This document shows, piece by piece, positions 35,476 through 49,900 of a stretch of 64,000 nt of DNA; within the stretch, counting starts at the first letter, position 1; every line of letters begins with the position of its first letter. The DNA is from Piliocolobus tephrosceles. Lineage: Eukaryota > Chordata > Mammalia > Primates > Cercopithecidae. Both the position numbers and the translations under genes were made by a program. The stretch is from NCBI RefSeq assembly GCF_002776525.5, contig NC_045443.1:56024806-56088805 (forward strand), written 5' to 3'. The notes under the pieces were generated by a model. That model had not been told where the DNA came from. It was given only the letters and a program-made list of their open reading frames with translations, and ran no database searches.

Positions 35476-38400
35476 TTCAGAAATGCCACAGTAAGACTGG
35501 AAATGACAAAACTGGGAAAAATATACAAAGCAAATAAAAAATTAACTTCGTAAAGAATAGACATCAGACACTCCAAGCAAGTTAAACTCTGAGTAACACT
35601 GATTTTTAAGAAGTGGGCCATGAGAGATGCAGTAATGAAAGAGACCAAGGAAAAAGACCAGCAAGACAAGTAGGATTAGAACAATGTAGAGTTTCATTAA
35701 GGTGCTACAACAATGTATTAGTCCAGTAAAATAAAAACTGTAAACATATGGTCAAGTGTGAAAGTTAGGAAAACTGGCGATCTTGGCAAAAGCAATTTCA
35801 ATTGAACATGAACAAATTTTGATCTTCCCGGGTTGAAAAGGAACTAAGATTTTGAGATGTTTGGATGAGAAAAATGAGAGAGGGGATAACATAGAGGCAA
35901 GGTTAAGGGAAGATGGATATTGCATTACAGGATTCTCACAATCATATTTATAGTTGAGGACAAAAGAGAGACGGCAACTTCTCACTCCAGCTACATCACT
36001 ATAGTTCCCCCATAAACCCCATACTTTTTAACTTGGAGCCACTCAGTGTTCCACAGAAAAAAAACATCTCTTGATGCACGTGGCCACCTGTTTACGTTTA
36101 GTAAACTGCACAAGTTGACTTCCTGCTAAGTGTCCACACATCATCTAATTCATCATGTGATTACACGGCTAAGTGCTAGACCACATCACCTGGCGATTGT
36201 CAAAAGCAGATCTTTTCACTTCATTTCTTCCTAGAAAGTATCTGATTAACACAGAGGTTAACTGTTTTTAGTATTTTATACAACGACATGACAGCTGGCT
36301 TAGTAATAGCTGCTTCTCTGTGATTTTATCAGATGGTTCACAGGGTTCTGTGGTAAAACAGCTATTATATTTGGGGTAAAAGCAAAAGCTTTGTCTTGGA
36401 AGAACTGGATTCTGCCAAGTGAGAAAGTAGAAAAAATATTTCAGGACAAAAGTTTTGTCGTTTATCTAGCACTTTCTTGAGAGAATATTTGTCTTAGTAA
36501 TGTTACCGTATCTATAGCATCTAAGATAGCACCTAGCACAGTAGCCATTCAAATGTTTGCAGAACTGAATATGAGATAATATATAAAATGATGTTTACTT
36601 TATAAAAGGACACAGTGCATAGGGGTGGATAAGGAGTACTGTATGGTCAAAACATTCGGGGGTGATGAGAGCATGGGTTGAAGGGTGAGCTGGGATGTGT
36701 ACGAAAGGTCTTATATGACATAACTGGGATTTAAAATTACTCATCGAAGGTTTTTAAACAGGGAGGTGGCCCATTTAGATTTACTTTAGAAAAAAGTATT
36801 TCTGGTGACAGCAAAGACAATGGATTGGATAAAACAAGAGAGGAGAAGACAAGTTAAAACACTGCTACAAAGGGGCTGAACTTCAGTTGTGGCAATGGGA
36901 TAAGAGGGAAGGTATCATCAGCCTTGAGAAAACTCAGGAGCAAAACCATCAGGAACCGTGATTACTGGTGATTAAACAAGAAAGAGAGTACCAGAACTGG
37001 AACTGCTGTGGAATGCAGGTGGAGAAAAGAGGTAATTGGCTTAGCCTGGGACATGCTGGTGAGGCCCATGTAACACTTCCAGGTAGTACAGTTAGAAAGT
37101 AAACATTTGGAGACAATCACTGCCAGTTACAGGAGCCTACTGAGCTATAGCATTTAACACATCAATAATTAAGTATTTATTCATGAATCTGCTTCGTGTC
37201 CCACTGATAATTAGAGTAAGATTTTATTCATTTTTCACATCACCAGAGCATAAGAAATGTTTGAAAACTGAGTGTATTGCTATCAAATTTCAACTCTGAG
37301 CTGTCGTTAGATCAAAACAAAGCTATAGGAAGTAATCTCAAAATAACCACCAAAACAACTAGAATAATCTCATAAAAGTATTAGGTGTTGTACTGAAGAA
37401 AAAAAAGAGTTAAGAAAAAAGTTAAACTTGTAAAATAGAAGCCAAAGTTCAACATGAAACCCAACAAAGGCATACAAAAAAATTACAGAAGAAAAGCAAG
37501 CATTGTACGGTTGTGAATTTCTTTTTTGTATTCTTTAAAATGTATTCTTAAAATTTCTTTAACTAAAACATGTAATTTTAATTAAAAGCCACATGTGAAT
37601 GTTAGTTTAACTTTTCTGGTATTTGTGGGTATCCACCATCACATAGGCAGATATGGAATCCAGATCTGACACTAAAAAAAATAGGAATGAAAAATGAACT
37701 TGTAATTTTTACAACAGTGAAATGGACTTGATAAATTATGCATATTTTAATCTACAATGTAGACTTTCATGTTTTATCTTAATAATATACCTTGAGTAAA
37801 ATCAAACATCTTTGTCAAAAGACATCACATTCAGTAACAGATTTTTCAACAACAAAAAACCAAATGGCCCAAGTTATTCAGATAATTCAGAAAATATGTG
37901 GGCAAAACCTCTTCTCTATTAAAATAAAATACCAATGAAAATACTTCTGTGCCATTTTAGCTCACATTTGAGACTAAGTAAGACAATTATTTCAGGACTT
38001 TCCTATTACACATTTGTTTAAGAAATGCTCCATGAAAAAGGTTAAATTCTGGCACCTAGATATTTCTGGAGTATGAAAATTATTCAATTCATGAAGAAAC
38101 TGTACCTCTCTTTGAAGACTAGTTGTTTTCTTGGCAGGGTATTGTGTTATCCAATGTGTTAATAGAATGCTGTCTTAAACGATGAGTTCTAAATTATCCT
38201 ATTACATAAATCTGATCACTTCAGATTGTAAGAGTGGGAAGGACAGCTCAGGCATTTTGCAAGTACATGTGGTTCCCATTCTCTTGAAGAATACCAGTAT
38301 AGCACATCTACCGTAACATTGGTTATACATCACTTCCTATCACATTGAATTGAAAGAAATAAAGCCTCCCAAGTTGTGTACAAACACCAACCCACTTTCC

Positions 38401-40329
38401 TTTCTTCTGTCAATCTTTAAAAAGTAGTATGGCTCTATTGTGACCAATAACTTTTGGTTTCTTTCTGTAGAAAGGCTGTGAAAATAAATTATATATATTC
38501 CAGATACTTAACTTTCATAAAATTTTGCCAGAACTAAGGAATGCTTTTCCCCAATATCCTACAATTAGTGCCAATGGTGGAATTAAGATAAAAATAATAC
38601 AGAAATTTTGTGAACATCTTTTAAGATATGTTGTACATGAACTCATATAAAAAAGCATAGGATGATTAAACTGGAATTTTTAAGCATTCCTCCAAGCAAT
38701 GTGACATTTATCTACATTAGGCTTTTTACATTGAGTCTATGTTATTTTAGGATATCGTACCACCTACTAGTTCATTTTAATTCAATATGGAGTCTCAAAA
38801 TTGTATATATTCTTTTCCTGCAAATTGTGAAAGAGAAATCAAGTTCCTACTCTTTCTCCAGACAGTTAAGATTACATCTAATTCACACATTTCAGCACAT
38901 ACACACAGTAAAAGGGTAAAATCATATTGATGTAGAGTGAATCTAATTTTTGAATTTCAAGCATTAATGATTTAAACCTTTGTGCTGAAGTATGGAAAAA
39001 TTAAATCCTTTAAAAGAAGTTCATAATAACTGAAAAAGGCCCCATCTGGCAATAATGAAGACAAATTAACAATAAAATTTTGAAAATCTGGCAATATGAT
39101 CAAGCCAAAGCATACCAAATTACTTCTCTGTATTTAGTCACTGGTGGCCCAAGGAAGGATCAACTTCCTGTCTTGGACTCTGACTCTGGCATCTAAATTA
39201 AAGCAGGAAAATCGACTGCAATCTGGGTTCCAGGTTTCTGGCTCACAAGCAACAAAGCTCAAAACTTACTAAAAGCTTGAAGACTTTACCCTCGACATAT
39301 TGTCTAAGAAGAATCTGCTTTTTGAATAGCTGCTTTCAGTTTAGTTCAAAGACAAGACAATGGCATAAATTCACACCTTGAAGGTTAGCTGATTTTTAAA
39401 ACTTATTGTGCTATATTAACTCCTTTTGTGCCAATTTATGTTGAGCAAGAGAGTTTTTCTTTAAACTACACATATGAGCTAGAATTTACTAAAGAAGAAA
39501 GTTTGATACTCTGAATTAAACTGAATTGCTTTTCCACTCAATTATTTTGAATTGTGTCATCTAGTTTTGAAAATATTGTTATATTCATTTTTCTGTGTAT
39601 ATATGCCTGTCATGTAATTACATTTTTCAATAAATACTGTTTTAAAACAATGTTTTAAATAGTTTTATGTGCTTAAGTAACAGATTTTATACTTAGTTTT
39701 TAACCAAACCTTGATGATCAAATAAAATATTTCAGTAATTGTTCAAGAATAGCTTAGAAGTACCATTTATATACAAACTGCTCTTCCAGCAGAAAATCAA
39801 TAAAAACAGAAAACAATTCTAGCAGCATCTCACTATAACCTGGAACAGTACATTGAAAGTCCACCTCTGCGACAGCCATTTTAGCTACAGACATGTGCAA
39901 TAAACCACTCGCTTGCTGTAAGAAAAGGGATGGCAAAAGTGAAACTACTTGAATAAGCATAAGGCATTGGACCATGTAAACCATCATTATAAATAAAGAA
40001 TCATGAATTGAGCAGTGATTTATGGAATGGTAGTTGTGCTATATTACACCAGATTATAACAACAAATCTTTTTTTGTTCATAGACTTAGAAATAAATTAA
40101 TGTACCTTAAATCTCTGTAGCTCCTTCTCGTTTACAATTGTGCTTCCATATGCACAATCTGATTTCAATCTGTATTACAACAATCCTGGGAGGTAGAAAG
40201 AATGGTCATTTTTGTTCACACTTTAATGGGCTAAATATAATTCCCATCAGTTTGAGATGTGATAATGTGAACTAATTAAGCCTAAGTTGTGTTGAAAATA
40301 ATAAAAATTATTATTGTATAAATGGGGCT
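35476..40329. other. LRIG3 downstream flank, mostly unique
   Basis: I see no gene. Bases 36640-36960 look like a minus-strand L2 scrap (gtttttaaacagggaggtgg, then a stretch like the aggatcactctgg block). Bases 36060-36380 are unique, with E-box-like cacctg and cagctg motifs. The rest to the LRIG3 3' end is AT-rich and unassigned. Confidence 0.4.
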
Positions 40330-40751
40330 TGGCATCAAATTGACACATTTTATTAAATATAATGTGCAAAATATAATGAAGTAATTTCTATTTAAAAAAC
40401 GGTACAAGGCAGGTATTATTTAAAATGCTTTAGTAACTCATTTTCAATAAAAAGAAATCTGGCATTATAAAAATACATAAAATAATCATGATTTATAGCA
40501 TTAATTTATGTAAGATACTTTTTTGCATAAAACAAAGTTATAAAATAGTTTAAAAAGGTATTCTTATATGAGCATCATTCCCAGTATAAAAATTTTCACA
40601 ACTTTTTGTAATTTTGGTTCATCTGTATAAATAAAGCATTTTTATCCTTTTAAAATTCATAACTCCATTTAAAAAACATAAGATTCTCTCTCTCTTAAAT
40701 AAAAGTTCACTTGAGGTAGTATGTTAAGCTTTTCCTTTGGTCTCATTCAGT
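40330..40751 (-). other. LRIG3: LRIG3 3' UTR (probable)
   Basis: The sequence past the stop codon is AT-rich and free of recognisable repeats. The first AATAAA on the minus strand lies about 400 nt downstream. The left limit is an estimate from that signal; a longer UTR using a later signal cannot be excluded. Confidence 0.5.
40348..40353 (-). terminator. Candidate LRIG3 polyadenylation signal
   Basis: There is an AATAAA hexamer on the minus strand (tttatt on plus), in the context aataAAATGTG. Cleavage would be expected 10-30 nt further left, about 40320-40338. I see no earlier AATAAA between the stop codon and this site. Confidence 0.5.
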
Positions 40752-40996
40752 CTATGTGTCCAAGTCATACGACTGAAAATTTGGAGTCCTGTAGTTCTCT
40801 AAAGTCTGTTTAAAGGTACAAATGTGATTTTCTTCCTGAAAATCTGTCCTTTCTTTCCCATCTTCCTCTGACCCAGAGTCCAAGTCTGGGGAAGAATGAG
40901 CTTTCAAATAAAAGGCTCTTGGCTGACAATCTGATGGCTGTCCAAAGTTTGAATAGGCATCTAGGTGAGGTCTCCTGAGAGCTTTTCCAAATGTAC
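40752..40996 (-). CDS. LRIG3: LRIG3 terminal coding exon
   Basis: The last coding segment is 245 nt and ends in TAG (40752-40754). It encodes FGKALRRPHLDAYSNFGQ, an acidic DLDSGSEEDGKER stretch and the terminal NFQSYDLDT. The acceptor is tttcag. It is about residues 1039-1119. Confidence 0.95.
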
Positions 40997-43900
40997 CTGA
41001 AAGAAAGAAACACCTTGAGCACAGGGGTCCCTTTGCTAGCATGTGAATCAATAAAACCCACTGCAAATGAAGAAACATCTTACCCCATGAATATGAGTGT
41101 TTTCTACAAGTCCACATTGTGGCACTCATACATTTACATCTGTGTTACAGACAGATCACTTCTAGAATGGAGCAAAAGACATTTGCCCTCCCTCATATTT
41201 ACATCCACTGAACAAATGCATCTATTATTTATCATTTCTCGTGACCTGCAGTGATGTTAATGGTTATGCAATAAAGCTCCCCAATATAAGTTTCCCCGTA
41301 TCCTAGCTGAGAGCCCATCAATTTCGGTGAAGGGTGCATTGGACAGTAACATCCAGGTTAACTGGAGCTAAATATACACATTTTCTTTCAAAATAACCTA
41401 TGTCCTGCCCTTTCTTCATTAACTGTAGCAAAATATTACTCAATTGAATCCAATCCTTGCCTCATACAAAGCATATTATTTTAATTTTTTCCAAAAAGGA
41501 ATACAAATAATTACACTGTGATAAAACATAACATTTCGTAGAAGCTGGGTAAAATATTTGAAAATTCTCCCTTTTTTTATTGTCAACATGGCAAGTTGTG
41601 GCTGATTTTCCCATCTCTCCGTTCAGTGAAAAGATGACCTCAGCTCTTCCATCCTATTATCCCCATGCATCAGACGAAAAAATTCACAAGCTAATCTCAG
41701 TGCCAGCCAGCATCTAACACCACCGATTTGGACCTTAAGGCTGGTTTTCTTTGCCAAAGGTAGTCCAGCTTGTCAGACTAACAGTTGTTGCTAGGTAGGA
41801 TGCTGTTTTCCACCCTTTGACTGCGGGTTCAGTTGGAAGCCACCAGACATACTAAACCACAATCATGCAGAGAACACAACTCCACCCCAAAGGCTGTGGG
41901 AGCCCAAAACCACTTTTTCCACATGGCTGACAAGCTGAGCTCCTAAGTCCTCCCCAAACCCTTGTCTTGGAGTAGATGCCACACACAGTGCTACCCAGAA
42001 AGCTCCTGAGGCTTAGTTATAGATTAAACACATCATCAAGTAAAATCCCACCTCTGACTTTGCTTTTAGAGGCGTTTACATGACCTAGTCGGATGTCATG
42101 GCAGCCTCATTCAAGAAACCATTTTTTACCAGTTTGACATTCAAGGCTCTCACTGCTCTCTCACACACGACTTGGAGTACGGATCCTCAGACGAGGTACC
42201 CGATAACTTAATAAACTTACCCATGAAAGAATTACTCGAGGCAACCGACGCTGGCTCTGGATTTGTGCTAAAATCTAAAGAGGACTTGTTGGGACACAGA
42301 CTTTTCATTCCGGGTCCTTCATTTTGAGAGTAACTAGTGTTAAGTAGCTTCCTCACATGTGAGGGCCATGCTATATCACTGAAGCTCCGTTCGCAGGATT
42401 CTTCTGAAGGATGAGAACGTGGGTAGCACTCCTTTTTCCTTATGTACCTGGGCTCATAGTGGTCCATTAAAGCTGTTCTTGGATCAGGACTGCAACCTTT
42501 TTAATTTGGGGGTAATAACAGAAGGAGATTATGGTTAGCGCATCTAGAAGTCTCTAAGAAACAGACCTGTACTCAGGCAAGAAAACTACCTACCTGTATG
42601 ATACGTTTCAAAAGGATCTGAGCCATACAGATTTCCCTTCAAATACACAGGGCCTGTAGATCCCAAAAAGGGACAAAGGAACGGGTCTGTGGCAGCTTCC
42701 ACGTCAGCTTCACTGCTGTTGTCAATATGGCAGGTCCCTTTGAAACAAAAGTCTTAGTCACTGATCCAATTATTCAAGTGCCATTCTCCCCAGTTTTGGC
42801 ATTTTCCATATTTATAGATGAAAGTTTGACTAGAACATCACATAGACCAAAAAATTGCAAAAATTTACAGTGGGGTTTTAAAACTTTTATTAGAGGACCT
42901 GATTAGTCACTGTGCTAGGTGTGTCGGCCTTATTGCTCACTTGGTTTCTAAGGCAAACTGATGTATGCGGATCCTGCAACCAAGGCAGCCATGGTCTGAA
43001 CCACATACCATCAGCACTGCCCCCTTCTAACAAAAGGTCCCAGATGACCAGAATCAGGATTGGCACTTGGCCAATGACCTCTTAATGCCCATCTCAAAGA
43101 TAAGCTCAGCTAAACATATCATCTCATGGGTATTTGAACCAAACAACACAGAAATGATATGCCATTTACTGCTGGACACAGCAGGTGAAGAATAAGTGGT
43201 ATCAGGTTTAGAGATGTTACGATGAGGCATGTGTCTGGGAAGCAGAAACTGGGCAGTCAGAGGTGGTGGGCTGAGAGAAAAGCAAATATGTAGAATGTGA
43301 CGCAGTAATGCTGGTAGCCCACAGCTGCTCTGGGAGCAGCCTCATCTCCAGCCCCAGCATCTAGGCAGCCTGGCATTATTATGCCCCAGTTCTGTCCCTT
43401 TAGGTTTTCCTGAAGTGTCTTTTCAGTTAACCCCATTATAGTTTAATGAGCTTTGCCACTAAATGGGTCTAACCAGAATACTCACTTCTATGCTCAGATC
43501 CTCTAACTCTATGCTATCTGTGGCTTGCCAAGCACTTTTAATTTATCTCATCTCTGACGAAACTGTGAAATTGAAAACAAATATACTTCTTTCCCAACTA
43601 CAATGTCTATCACAGAGCAGCATATAATAAATACTAATGGGAAAAGTTGGTCATATATTTTAGAATAACATAGATGGCTTCCACTTGCTGAGCCCTTAAT
43701 ACGTGCCTAGCACCACGTAGTTTTCCATTTTCATTTCATTTGCACAAGTACCTCACCAGAAAGTACTCCACATTCCCCAAAGTACATGGAGTAAGTAGTA
43801 GGAGTCGGTCTTGTACAAAATCTGTGCTCTTGTATTATGCTGTCTCCATTATTATTCTCAAAACCATGCAGCACTGAAAGCAAGGGTCAGAATTAGACTT

Positions 43901-46900
43901 CTCAAAGAGGCTGGGCGCGATGGCTCATGCCTGTAATCCCAGCACTTTGGGAGGCTGAGGTGGGCAGATCACCTGAGGTCAGGAGTTCAAGATTAGCCTG
44001 GCCAACATGGCAAAACCCCATCTCTACTAAAAATACAAAAACAAAAGAAAGCATCAGCCAGGCATGGTGGCACATGGCTATATTCCCAGTTACTTGGGAA
44101 GCTGAGGCAGAAGAATCTCTTGAACCCTTGAGGTGGAGGTTGCAGTGAGCCGAGACCACGTCACTGTACTCCAACCTGGGTGACAGAGTGAGACTTCATC
44201 TCAAAATAAATAAATAAAAATAAATTAACAAAAAATAGACTTCTCAAAAGAAAATAATGTAAACCATTTGACTGTTAAGCCCATTCACGTAACCAGTTAA
44301 TATCATTTAAGGAAGGAAAAGATTCAGGGCCAAAGAACATTTATAACGTAAAGGATATACGAACATCCTTTACACATGGAATAATTACATTTTTCTAAAC
44401 CCACTAGTCTGTATTGTTAGAAACAAAAATTTATTTTTTTTCCTAGTATTTAAGAGAATGGTATAGAACTATACAATTTCAACTTTGCTAGTGATCTTGG
44501 GCCAGGTCCTAAATGTCAGTGTTATCAATGTCTTGTGAAAATGAATATCGTATCTGAATCTTCCACCATATGACTTCAAAACAATTACAGCCCACGTTCA
44601 TTTTAAACACTTACCACTACTGTCATGTTGTGGTAAGAAAAATCCAGCACCCGAAGATGTGACAAACTGGTGGTGGCTTCCACTTTCTGAAGACACGTAC
44701 CCATCCTGCCTGTCAGCTAACGTTCCCTGAGATGACAAATAACTAGGAATATCTGCTGGCAAGTTGGTCTCATCTGTAATAAAACAGCAGCATTTTATTA
44801 ACCAAGAATGATCATAATTTTCCCATAGGCATCCCAGGGGAATGGCATAGACCATTTTGGCTTCTGTGTACATCAAATTAGGGGGGATCTACTGTGGCAA
44901 AACCATCTCGATTGTTCAGTATTCTGGAATGGCAAATTAGGACTTTGCTGCTCCGGGAAGTATAAGCTGACTTTCTATTTTATCACACGTTGGATGCACC
45001 TCCCAAATTTCAAAACAACAAATGTTTAAAAAGATTTTTTAAAAGGCTTAAGAATTTTCATGGGACAGTATTTAAGCTTTCGAGTTAAGCTTGATTATTG
45101 CCATATTCTTTGCTTAATATTATTAATCAATATCTGACTTTGCACATACTAATCAAGTCACAGCCCCTCTTCCACTAATAAAATCCAATCTAAGTACATG
45201 CACACACACACACAACAAGACACACAACTACTGCAGAAAGTAAACCTCATCATCAAAGGGCTGTTCCTGGTTCTCCATCACTATCTTTTGAAGGAGTTAG
45301 AAATATTTTAGTCAGTGACTTGGATTTTATCTCACTGCCACAGGATATTCTGATGTCATTTTAACAAAAAGTATTAATCTTTAAACATCAGCTTTATTTG
45401 GGGCTGGAGTGTTATTTTTAGCGAACCATATTTCTGCAGCTTGAAAAAAATGAGTCACCCTTCTGAGATGAACTCAGACTGCAAGACACACGTTCTAGAA
45501 GTATTTGCAGAACCACAAATACACAGGACTCCCGTGACCTGTGCCAAGCTTCTGTTTACACACCTGTGTTGGTAATGCTGCAATCTTCATTCCTCCGCCT
45601 TGTGTGGTATATGATGACCACCCACACGAGCGACGTGCCCACCACACAGCAAACCACGGCTATGATCACGACACCCACAGTGGCCCATCCGTCATCGTCT
45701 AACGACGGGGCAGTCATCTGAGGGGAGTCGCAGGTCGGAGTGGGGATCACACTGAGGCGCACGTTTCCTCTCTCAGTGCCAAGGGTATTAGACATCTCAC
45801 ATGTGTATTTCCCAGCATCGCTGACATCTGAGTCCACGATAATCAGAAGCTGATTGCCTGCTGCAAAAAAGTGCCTCTCGGTTACCACCAAAGGGCTATC
45901 ATCTTTGGTCCAGTTCACTTTGGGGGGAGGACTCCCTCCGGCAATGCACTGTAGGACGGCCGTTTCTCCCTTGGTGACCGTTCGGTCCAACAGAGGCCGC
46001 AAAAATGATGGCGTTTCTGAAATAACAAGTTATGCTTTTAATTTCCCAAATAAAATTTAGTTTCCATATCATAAAATGTAGCATTTAAACTTATTCAAAT
46101 TGCAACCTAAAATTTTATTCTCCCACAACTTACTGGACAGGCTTTTTTAAGAGCCTAAACATATACAACATTCAGTATTTCACTATTCTGCTATCATTAA
46201 CTCATAACACCGGTTAAACATAACATCTACTATTTTTAAAATCTCAACTTCCCTCACTTTTGCAAAAGTCGGGAAGCTGGTGGTGGCAGGGAGAGTGGAA
46301 AACAAAACCTCTTTTAAAAATAGAAAGTATAAAAATAATTTCAAGCACAAGGCTATGTTGATAAATAAGAAAAATCAGAATGCTTAAGTTTTTTAAGTGA
46401 AACTTTTTAGGGCCGGATGCCCAGCCCTATATTGAAACTCTGACAATAATTTACTTTTATTATTTAGTATCTTAATAGGTTACTTTAATTAGCTCTTTCA
46501 AAGACACATGAATAATAATTGTGTTTACATTTTTTAAAAGCATTTGGTTAGGTAAAAGATGAAAGAAACTTCCAGAGAGGTATGGTAGGCTGAGAGAAAA
46601 GAGTAACGCCTTCCCAATTTGTTCCTACATTTTTAAAATATGTTCTTTATGGTGTTAAGACAACCAATATAGGCTGGGCATGGTGGCTCACGCCTGTAAT
46701 CCCAGCACTTTGGGAGGCCGAGGTGGGTGGATCACGAGGTCAGGAGATTGAGACCATCCTGATTAACACAGTGAAGCCCTGCCTCTACTAAAAATGCAAA
46801 AAAAAATTAGCCTGGTGTGGTGGCGGGTGCCTGTAGTCCCAGCTACTTGCGAGGCTGAGGCAGGAGAATGGCGTGAACCCAGGAGGCGGAGCTTGCAGTG

Positions 46901-49900
46901 AGCCGAGATTGTGCCACTGTACTCCAGCCTGGGCGACAGGGCGAGACTCCGTCTCAAAAAAAAAAAAAAAAAAGACTACCAATACAGACAGCACAGTGGG
47001 AAAATTAGAGGAGGGTGATCTCCCCTAAAAGGGAAAGCATCACAAATTTTCCTTGGTCCCTCTCTTCAGGATGGAGGGGACAGGGATTCACCTTAGTGGC
47101 CAGACTTGAGGCTGTCATGCAATCTCTGACTTCAAAGTGTTCAAGAGGCCATTTGCATTAATACTTCCTAGGAAAAGGCAATGCCCCATAGATCTTCATC
47201 TCTTATTCTCACAACTTCTGGTAGTTAGGGACCTTGGATGAGCCAGTATCTTCAAGACTGATTTATACTACAGAATCTTAACAAATTCACCCACCTAGGA
47301 CAGTCAGAGTTGCATTTGCAGAAATACTTCCTGCACTGTTCTGAGCTGTGCAGCTGTATACCCCAATGTCCTCTATCTTCACATCCACGATAAAGAACAC
47401 GTCATCCTCGGGCATCACATGCATGCGTCTCTCCCGTGCAGCTGGGAAGTCTGTGCCCCCATCCTTCTGCCAGGCTATCTGGGGGGCTGGGTGCCCCACA
47501 GCAGCACACTCCAAGCGTGCCATGGCCCCAGCTCGGATGGTGAGGTCCATGGGGGTCTTGGTGAATGAGGGAAGCACTGAAATCAGAGAAACAATACAGG
47601 CATTAGCTCAATGGAGTCTTAGAGATTCACTTGCATTCCTTTTCATTTATTATTTTTGTTTGTTTGATACTTACAGATTGTCCCTGACATAGATTGGGCA
47701 GGGGTTAATTCCAATTTCAAGTCAAGGAAACTAAAGTTGAGATGGAAAGATTAAAAGCCCGCTCAAGGTTACAGATACAGAAACAATGAAGTCAGGATAA
47801 AACACAGGTCATCTGATTCTCAGAATGAAGATCTTCCTGCTATTTTCTGCCGCTTTTTAGTTTCCTCAGTAATGAACTGTGAGATCTTGGGCATATCAAT
47901 TAATCTCTTTGTACCCTGACCATTCACTTCATCTATTTTTTTTTAAGTCCCTCCTGGTAGCTCTAACATTCTGTTACTTTCGATACATGTTTTGTCCTAC
48001 AATTTAAACTCTAAACTGTTCTATGTGCCAGGTCACAGCCATCATTTGCTGAGTGAACGCATTAATGAATCATATTCAAAATCTTCTACCATGGCAGATA
48101 CAGACAGTTAAATGATAAAGTGGCAAGCATCCTACTGTAAAACTGTATACCTACCACACAAAGCAAACAAGAATAGACTTCCATTAACAGTGGCTAACAG
48201 TGCATTTACTAAGCACTACACCTTGTAGCCATTTTGCTATATCCTTTACACACATTATTTCACTGAATGAGCATAATGCCTCCAGGGGGCAGGTCCTATT
48301 ATCCCTAATTAAAAGATGTGGAACTGGAGGCAGAGACATGAAGTAAACTGCTGAAAATCACGCAGGAGTGGCAGGATTCACACACAGATCTCTGAATTAA
48401 AGGCACTGTGCGTCCAGCATGACGCTTTGCAGCCTTCCAGATCAGTATACTGCACTGTAAACTCTCAAAGAACAAAACATGGCCAGGCACAGTGGCTCAC
48501 GCCTGTAATCCCAGCCAGCACTTTGGGAGGCCGAGGTGGGCAGATCACGAGGTCAGGAATTTGAGACCAGTCTGACCAACATAGTGAAACCCCGTCTCTA
48601 CTAAACATACAAAAAATTAGCCAGGCACGGTGGCACAGGCCTGTAATCCCAGCTATTCAGGAGGCTGAGGCAGGAGAATTCCTTGAATCTGGGAGGTGGA
48701 GGCTGCAGTGAGCTGAGATTGCAACACTGCACTCCAGCCTAGGCGGCAGTGCAAGACTCCGACTCAAAAAAAAAAAAAAAAAGAAAAAGAAAACAAAAGA
48801 GCAAAACGTGTCTGGTCCATCTCTCTGTTACTCACCACACTGAGTACGGTGTCATCTTCAACATAATTGCAGGTTTAGATACAAATAACCAAGAATCTTA
48901 ATTTTGTGGAATGAAAGGTAGGGAAAGGAAGAGTCAGGTGGGGAACTGTGAGAAGAAAAGACAGGGTTAAGATTAAGAGAGAAAAATAGGTGCTTTCTAT
49001 TTCTAAAAGGTATCTTTAAATGCTAAAGGAAAAGTCAGATCACATACTATTTACTGTAAGCTTGGCTTTGACAGAGTAGGATGAACCAAAGTGATTGGAG
49101 ATGACACACTGATATTTCCCCTCACTGGCAAATTCCACCTCGCGCAGCCGAAGGATGGTGGTATACTCCATCACCTCGCCGCCTTGGGCCCGGAGGTGTG
49201 CATAATTTTCCATTTCGGCGTCATGCAGTAGTTCATTGTCTTTTTTCCAAGCAAAAGTCATTGGGGAATCACTGCTGCTGGCAGCTGAGCAGATGAAACT
49301 CAAATTGGAACCTTTTATTGCCGACTGTGTTTCTGGCTGCACCGTGATCTGGGGTTTGGGAAAATCATCTGTTCAAAATGGAGAGGAGGAGACAAAACAA
49401 TGTTAAGGCTCAAGAGTCCAAATACTACTCAAATCTGAACACCAAGAAATGCAAAAACAGCGGCCTAGGTTTTACCCTTTGTGTACATTTTCCAGATGGA
49501 CTAGCAGTCCCCGTGTTGAAATGAGAGTTTATAAAGTAACTCATTCATCTCGAATACAGATGGAGATCTATTTATCAATCACTATTACCTGAGAAAAGAC
49601 TGTTATTTTGGGGCTATCAGAAAACCCACAGTTTATTCCTGACCCCTGATGCTTTGTATAAGTACAAGAAGAAAGCAGTTTAAAAACTTACAGGCTCATG
49701 GATCATTTCTGAATGCTACTACTATCACGAAACTGCAATTGTTCCCATGTTCTGCCCAGATAAGGAGCAGCAAGATTAAGAAATCAAACATCAATCACGA
49801 TTACTCAACAAAGACAGCCATTAACACTCCATTTACCAAAACAGAACCACTATTAAAAAGCAGTACTTTAAGTAGATCCAAAAAAAAAAAAAAAAAAAAA

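Noticed and set aside
43902..44174. 90-codon frame in an Alu, also those at 46763-46994 and 30634-30822
   Set aside because: Alu sequence commonly gives short open frames; none continues a splice-compatible LRIG3 frame.
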